Assembly (NCBI GenBank): GCA_964533965.1
Contig: CAZHNN010000001.1
Span: 123,921 to 187,920, forward strand
Reading direction: 5' to 3'
DNA length: 64,000 nucleotides
From: RGIG3178 sp964533965
Lineage (GTDB): Bacteria > Bacillota > Clostridia > Christensenellales > QAND01
A program made the position numbers and the translations under genes. This document shows positions 60,386 through 64,000 of the stretch, piece after piece. Position 1 is the stretch's first letter, and each line of letters begins with the position of its first letter. The notes beneath the pieces are model-generated. The model did no database searches. It was given only the letters and a program-made list of their open reading frames with translations, and was not told the origin of the DNA.

Positions 60386-61044
60386 AAATTTCAGAGATTG
60401 CCGAAGTTGGAGAAATAATGGACGTAAAGGTTGGGGATATCATCGCCCGTGCCAAAATCGAACGGCTGTATGAACCTAACGGCTTCGTTATCGGCCAGCC
60501 GACGCACAAGATGGTGCCTCTTTTCATCCGGGAGGATGAGGCCTGCGACTTTTGGTTCATGCGCGAAAACGGTATATTTTCCTTCATCGCCGTGCTCGAG
60601 AATGATTTCATATTGGATGGTTTGCGGTATTGTGCGTTTCAGGTCATCACGCCCGTTGTGCGCAAACAGCGGAGGGAGGCGTTCCGGCTGCCCATCACAC
60701 TGGATGTCATGATCCGGTTTTCGGAAGAGGAAGAGATGCCTGCCATCTCGGCAAGGACAATCGACCTCTCGCAGACCGGCGTGATGCTCAGCATGAACAA
60801 GCCATTGGGGGTCGGCATGAAGCTGATATTGAGCATGAAGCTGTACGAGAACGTGGCATTTGTGCTCAATGCGACGGTCAAGCGTTGCGAGCTCGTGGAC
60901 AAAAAGCAGGAGGAATACCGCGTAGCCGTCCAGTTCAACTGGGGCAAGCAACATGAACAGGCGGTATTGTCCCGCTACATCTTTCAAAAGCAAGTCATCC
61001 GCAGGATGGCCATGAAGGAAGCGACATTTGAAAAACAAAACTGA
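60382..61044 (+). CDS. YcgR-like PilZ domain protein (c-di-GMP flagellar brake)
   Basis: This 220-aa protein has an N-terminal YcgR-N-like domain and a C-terminal PilZ domain with both c-di-GMP contacts: R98xxxR102 (RREAFR) and DLSQTG (128-133, D-x-S-x-x-G). In its family it slows or biases the motor when c-di-GMP is high. Together with the HD-GYP protein at 36507 it provides both an eraser and a reader of c-di-GMP. Confidence 0.92.
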   Translation: MKISEIAEVGEIMDVKVGDIIARAKIERLYEPNGFVIGQPTHKMVPLFIREDEACDFWFMRENGIFSFIAVLENDFILDGLRYCAFQVITPVVRKQRREAFRLPITLDVMIRFSEEEEMPAISARTIDLSQTGVMLSMNKPLGVGMKLILSMKLYENVAFVLNATVKRCELVDKKQEEYRVAVQFNWGKQHEQAVLSRYIFQKQVIRRMAMKEATFEKQN

Positions 61045-61115
61045 TCCCAACTGTGTGGGAAACAGGGAATTCGCAAGTAAGCTCAATGTTTAACTTAAAA
61101 TGGGGGAAGACAGTT

Positions 61116-61862
61116 GTGAGTACAGCCAATGAAAGGGTCTCTATCTGGAATCGTTATGCCACTGAGCCAACGCTGGAACTAAAAAACGAACTGGTACTTC
61201 AGTACGTCTATCTCGTCAAGAGCATTGTACGCCGCATGATGCCCGCCTACGAAGGGTACAGCAATTACGACGACCTGTTGAGCTGCGGCGTGCTTGGATT
61301 GATCGATGCGATCGATAAATACGACATCACCAAGGAAGTTAAGTTCGAATACTACGCAGCGATGCGCATCAAGGGCGAGATCATCGACCACATCCGCAAG
61401 CAGGACTGGGCGCCGTCGAGCTTGCGGCGCAAGATCCAGGCCATAGGCAACGCGTATGCGGATCTGGAGAGCACGCTTTTGCGTTCACCCACCGACCATG
61501 AGGTGGCCAACACGGTGGGCATGGACGAAAAAGAAGTGCAGAACATCCTTCACAAATCGCACATGTTCAATGTGCTGCGCTTTGAAGAGCAGCTCTCCGA
61601 AGGGCAGCAGATCGGCGACTACATCCGGGACGAAGGCCCATCGCCCGAAGAGCAGTTCGAAAAAAAGGAAATCAAGCGCATCATGGGCCAGCTCATCGAC
61701 GCGCTGCCGGAGCGGGAAAAGACAGTGATCTCCCTGTATTACTACGAGGAGCTCACGCTCAAGGAAATCGCGAGCATACTTGGCGTTTCGGAATCGCGTG
61801 TCTCCCAGATCCATTCCAAGGTGATCCTGAAGCTCAGGACAAAAATGCAGCGGATCACATAA
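61116..61862 (+). CDS. fliA: Flagellar sigma factor FliA/SigD (sigma-28)
   Basis: This 248-aa sigma-70-family factor has region 2 (YDDLLSCGVLGLIDAIDKYD), region 3 (RSPTDHEVANTVGM) and region 4 (ERTVISLYYYEELTLKEIA-like EKTVISLYYYEELTLKEIAS, with SRVSQIHSK). The GTG at 61116 after GGGGGAAG is preferred over an ATG at 61087 and earlier in-frame starts because it gives the normal length. It reads the TAAA-N15/16-NNCGATAT promoters in this window. Confidence 0.93.
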   Translation: MSTANERVSIWNRYATEPTLELKNELVLQYVYLVKSIVRRMMPAYEGYSNYDDLLSCGVLGLIDAIDKYDITKEVKFEYYAAMRIKGEIIDHIRKQDWAPSSLRRKIQAIGNAYADLESTLLRSPTDHEVANTVGMDEKEVQNILHKSHMFNVLRFEEQLSEGQQIGDYIRDEGPSPEEQFEKKEIKRIMGQLIDALPEREKTVISLYYYEELTLKEIASILGVSESRVSQIHSKVILKLRTKMQRIT

Positions 61863-61903
61863 GGGTCCGGTCAATAAGTACGATATATTGAGTGAGGTTA
61901 GCC

Positions 61904-62401
61904 ATGAACTATACCAATTTCATCTTTGCACTGTTTGTATTTGCTCTGTTCAACCTGTCCGTGCAGTTCTATGCAAAAAAGAAAGGCAAGCAAGTGTCCC
62001 AGAAGGAGCAGCGGCTGTTGCAGCTGTATGAGAACCTTGAGGAGATGATGGACGACATGGAAGCATATGTCCAGTCCTCCAGGGACGAGCTCGCCAGGGA
62101 CAGGATCCAGATGGCCGACATGATGTCCGAAATGGAGCAGCTCAAAAAGCAGATCAAGAGCCAAAAGCAGGAGCCGCAAGTGCAGGCGCAGGCGCCCAAG
62201 AAGCGCGGCAGGCCGCGCAAATACCCGATTCCCGCCGTTGTAAACAAGCAAGAGAAGGTCAAGCCCGTGCTGGTAAAGAGCAAGCAGGAGCAGGTGCACG
62301 AGCTGGTGGCACAGGGATATATGGAAGAGGGAATCGCCAAGCAGCTTGGCATCAGCAAGGGCGAAGTGTCGCTGATCATGGGGCTCAGAAAGCTCGGCTG
62401 A
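61904..62401 (+). CDS. SwrB-position membrane protein with coiled coil, AT-hook and HTH
   Basis: This 165-aa protein has one N-terminal membrane helix (about 6-23), a coiled coil (about 33-90), an AT-hook-like KKRGRPRKYP (99-108) and a C-terminal HTH-like segment (131-160, GYMEEGIAKQLGISKGEVSL). Its place directly after fliA and its helix-plus-coil layout match SwrB of Bacillus, which promotes assembly of the flagellar export apparatus. Sequence identity to SwrB cannot be judged here. The ATG at 61904 follows GTGAGG. Confidence 0.72.
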   Translation: MNYTNFIFALFVFALFNLSVQFYAKKKGKQVSQKEQRLLQLYENLEEMMDDMEAYVQSSRDELARDRIQMADMMSEMEQLKKQIKSQKQEPQVQAQAPKKRGRPRKYPIPAVVNKQEKVKPVLVKSKQEQVHELVAQGYMEEGIAKQLGISKGEVSLIMGLRKLG

Positions 62402-62438
62402 TCCTATGGATTTGGCTGCCGTTCCGGCTAAAAAAAAC

Positions 62439-62466
62439 TAAACTGTTACGCCGAAAAGACCGATAT
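62439..62466 (+). promoter_or_regulatory. Sigma-D promoter of the flgF/flgG-type pair
   Basis: TAAA (62439-62442), 16-bp spacer, ACCGATAT (62459-62466), one mismatch to consensus. It is 43 nt before the ATG at 62510. Confidence 0.75.
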
Positions 62467-62509
62467 ATATGCTAAGGATATTTCTATCACTACAGCATAA
62501 GGAGATATC

Positions 62510-63250
62510 ATGATCCGAAGCTTATACACTGCTGCGAACGGAATGCTCTTGCAGCAGAAGAAGATGGACATTCTGACCAACAACATTGCGAACGTTGAAA
62601 CCACCGGTTTCAAGAAGGACGGCATGGTGACGGGCTCGTTTGCGAATATGCTGATTTCACGCATCAACGCGAATGGGGCAACGGCCATCGGAACCATGAC
62701 GCTGGGTGCAAACGTGGCGGAACAGTACACGGATTACACGCAGGGATCACTGGATCAGACGGACCGTATGCTGGATTTCGCGCTGACCGGAGATGGGTAT
62801 TTCGCCGTAACCACGCAAAACGGGACGATGTATACCAGGGACGGCAACTTCACAGTATCGGCGGACGGGTATTTGGTAACAAACGACGGAAACTACGTGC
62901 AGAATACCGCCGGGAACAAAATCTATGTCGGCTCAGGCACGGTTAGTGTGGACGCAAGTGGCAACCTCAGCGTAAACGGTGCTGCGGCGGGAACGCTCAA
63001 AATCGTCGCGTTTGCTGACAATACACTGATGCAAAAAGCGGGAAACAATCTGTATACTACCACTCAAACGCCTGTTGCGGCTGCGGGAACTACTCTCAAA
63101 CAGGGATATCTCGAAGCGTCCAACGTGGATATGGCTGAACAGATCGTGAACATGATGTCCATCAATCGCACGTATGAGGTCAACCAGCGCATCGTCAAGA
63201 TGATCGATGAGACGCTGAACAAGACCGTCAACGAAGTGGGAAAGGTGTAA
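62510..63250 (+). CDS. Flagellar hook-basal body rod protein, FlgF/FlgG family (FlhO type)
   Basis: This 246-aa protein has the rod signature LTNNIANVETTGFKKDG near the N terminus, DFALTGDGYFAV in the middle and the C-terminal motif EASNVDMAEQIVNMMSINRTYE. It is one of two tandem paralogues. Whether it is the proximal FlgF-like or FlhO-like distal rod component cannot be fixed by motifs. The ATG follows AAGGAGAT. Confidence 0.9.
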   Translation: MIRSLYTAANGMLLQQKKMDILTNNIANVETTGFKKDGMVTGSFANMLISRINANGATAIGTMTLGANVAEQYTDYTQGSLDQTDRMLDFALTGDGYFAVTTQNGTMYTRDGNFTVSADGYLVTNDGNYVQNTAGNKIYVGSGTVSVDASGNLSVNGAAAGTLKIVAFADNTLMQKAGNNLYTTTQTPVAAAGTTLKQGYLEASNVDMAEQIVNMMSINRTYEVNQRIVKMIDETLNKTVNEVGKV

Positions 63251-63251
63251 T

Positions 63252-63992
63252 ATGATCCAGGCGTTTTCTTCTGCAAAGCTTGCAATGCGCGCACAGCAGG
63301 CACGGCTTGATACCATAGCCAACAACATATCCAACATCAACACGCAAGGCTACAAGAGCGGTTCCGTGACATTCAAGGATACGTTGTATACGAAAATGGC
63401 GGATGGGACAGTCCGGGGAACGGGCGCTATCGTCGCATCGACGGCAAGATCTTTTTCACAGGGAATCCCGATCAGCACGGGGATTTCAATGGATTTCATG
63501 ATCGACGGCACAGGGTTTTTTACGGTACAACGCAGCGACGGGTCGACAGCCTACACGCGTGCGGGCACCTTCGCAGTCTCGGCTGAGACGGGCGGGAATT
63601 ATCTGGTGACGGCAAACGGCGATTACGTTCTGGACGAAAACGGGAAAAGGATTGCCATACCCGATGGGACAGACGATATTGCCGTGAGCACGGACGGAAC
63701 GATAAAGACCGACGGCGGAGCGGTGATCGCAAAGCTGAACATAGCGAGCTTTTCCAATCAGGATGGATTGATATCGGTTGGAAACGATTGCTTTGTGGCC
63801 ACAAACGCCTCGGGAGCAGCTCAAAAAGCCACTTCCTATACGGTGCAAAACGGCGTGCTGGAAGGTTCCAATGTGGATTACGCAAAAGAGATGGTCAAAC
63901 TCATCAGCACACAAAGGGCGTATTCCATGGCCGGAAAAGCGCTGCAAACCGTGGATGAAATGAGAGGGACGGCAGACGACATGCGCGCATAG
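63252..63992 (+). CDS. Flagellar hook-basal body rod protein, FlgG family (FlhP type)
   Basis: This 246-aa paralogue of the preceding gene starts one base after its stop. It has DTIANNISNINTQGYKSG, MDFMIDGTGFFTV and LEGSNVDYAKEMVKLISTQRAYS. With its neighbour it builds the distal rod or hook-rod junction. The pair resembles flhO-flhP of Bacillus in order. The gene is complete, ending at TAG 63990-63992, eight bases before the window ends. Confidence 0.9.
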   Translation: MIQAFSSAKLAMRAQQARLDTIANNISNINTQGYKSGSVTFKDTLYTKMADGTVRGTGAIVASTARSFSQGIPISTGISMDFMIDGTGFFTVQRSDGSTAYTRAGTFAVSAETGGNYLVTANGDYVLDENGKRIAIPDGTDDIAVSTDGTIKTDGGAVIAKLNIASFSNQDGLISVGNDCFVATNASGAAQKATSYTVQNGVLEGSNVDYAKEMVKLISTQRAYSMAGKALQTVDEMRGTADDMRA

Positions 63993-64000
63993 ACAGAAAG

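Noticed and set aside
1..64000. tRNA, rRNA, CRISPR arrays and transposase genes
   Set aside because: None recognised by eye in either strand; no regularly spaced repeats and no DDE or Y1-type transposase motifs.

Overview
The window reads as a draft-assembly scaffold (two 10-N joins) from a motile, anaerobic, Gram-positive bacterium of the class Clostridia. The signs are a ferredoxin-dependent 2-oxoacid oxidoreductase, lipoproteins with short lipoboxes, strong AGGAGG ribosome sites, sigma-A promoters with 17-18 bp spacers, CdaA/CdaR, a mannose-family PTS, and Firmicutes-style flagellar and chemotaxis genes (CheC, CheD, FlhF, FlhG, sigma-D, YaaR). Base composition is moderate, with AT-rich islands near 23, 28.6, 46.2 and 48.5 kb. 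Species cannot be named from this sequence.

Layout. 1-19.6 kb is housekeeping and metabolism: an ABC ATPase tail; an alpha/beta hydrolase with glycerol kinase; a metallo-beta-lactamase-fold protein; an ABC-2 exporter; DegV with a lipoprotein; two paralogous small lipoproteins; diadenylate cyclase CdaA with CdaR; a FAD dehydrogenase; a membrane-anchored protein; a P-loop ATPase followed by a four-subunit 2-oxoacid:ferredoxin oxidoreductase; a D-2-hydroxyacid dehydrogenase; and a YdjC/ChbG-type deacetylase. 20-22.5 kb is a cheW-mcp pair on the minus strand. 23-33.7 kb holds an AT-rich orphan gene, two tandem PRD-type regulators, and a mannose-family PTS operon (IIA, IIB, IIC, IID, a degenerate M28-like membrane protein, and a NagA-type deacetylase).

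33.8-41.2 kb is a minus-strand chemotaxis operon, cheC-cheD-cheY-cheA-HD-GYP, followed by a second cheW-mcp pair. A divergent sigma-D-driven gene at 41.4 kb encodes a probable cysteine-histidine cell-wall hydrolase. It leads into fliD-fliS-chaperone-yaaR-cheW. An AT-rich segment with an argininosuccinate-lyase-family gene interrupts the motility genes (46-48.7 kb). cheR-cheB follow, then flgB-flgC-fliE, fliO-P-Q-R-flhB-flhA-flhF-flhG-PilZ-fliA-(SwrB-like), and finally two rod/hook genes (flgF/flgG type) behind their own sigma-D promoter.

How it works together. A sigma-A-type promoter with repeated GTTACA boxes can start the early flagellar genes, which include the export gate and sigma-D. Sigma-D (fliA) can then fire promoters of the form TAAA-N15/16-NNCGATAT, found upstream of cheC, the 41.4 kb hydrolase, a small membrane-protein gene, cheR, and the flgF/flgG pair. 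The most notable observations are: the duplicated terminator-plus-sigma-D-promoter cassette around a 63-aa membrane protein; the sigma-D-controlled hydrolase-like protein; the two PRD regulators that have lost apparently every phosphoacceptor residue; the M28-like membrane pseudoenzyme in the PTS operon; a SwrB-position protein with an AT-hook; and the absence of the usual fliF-fliN block between fliE and fliO.
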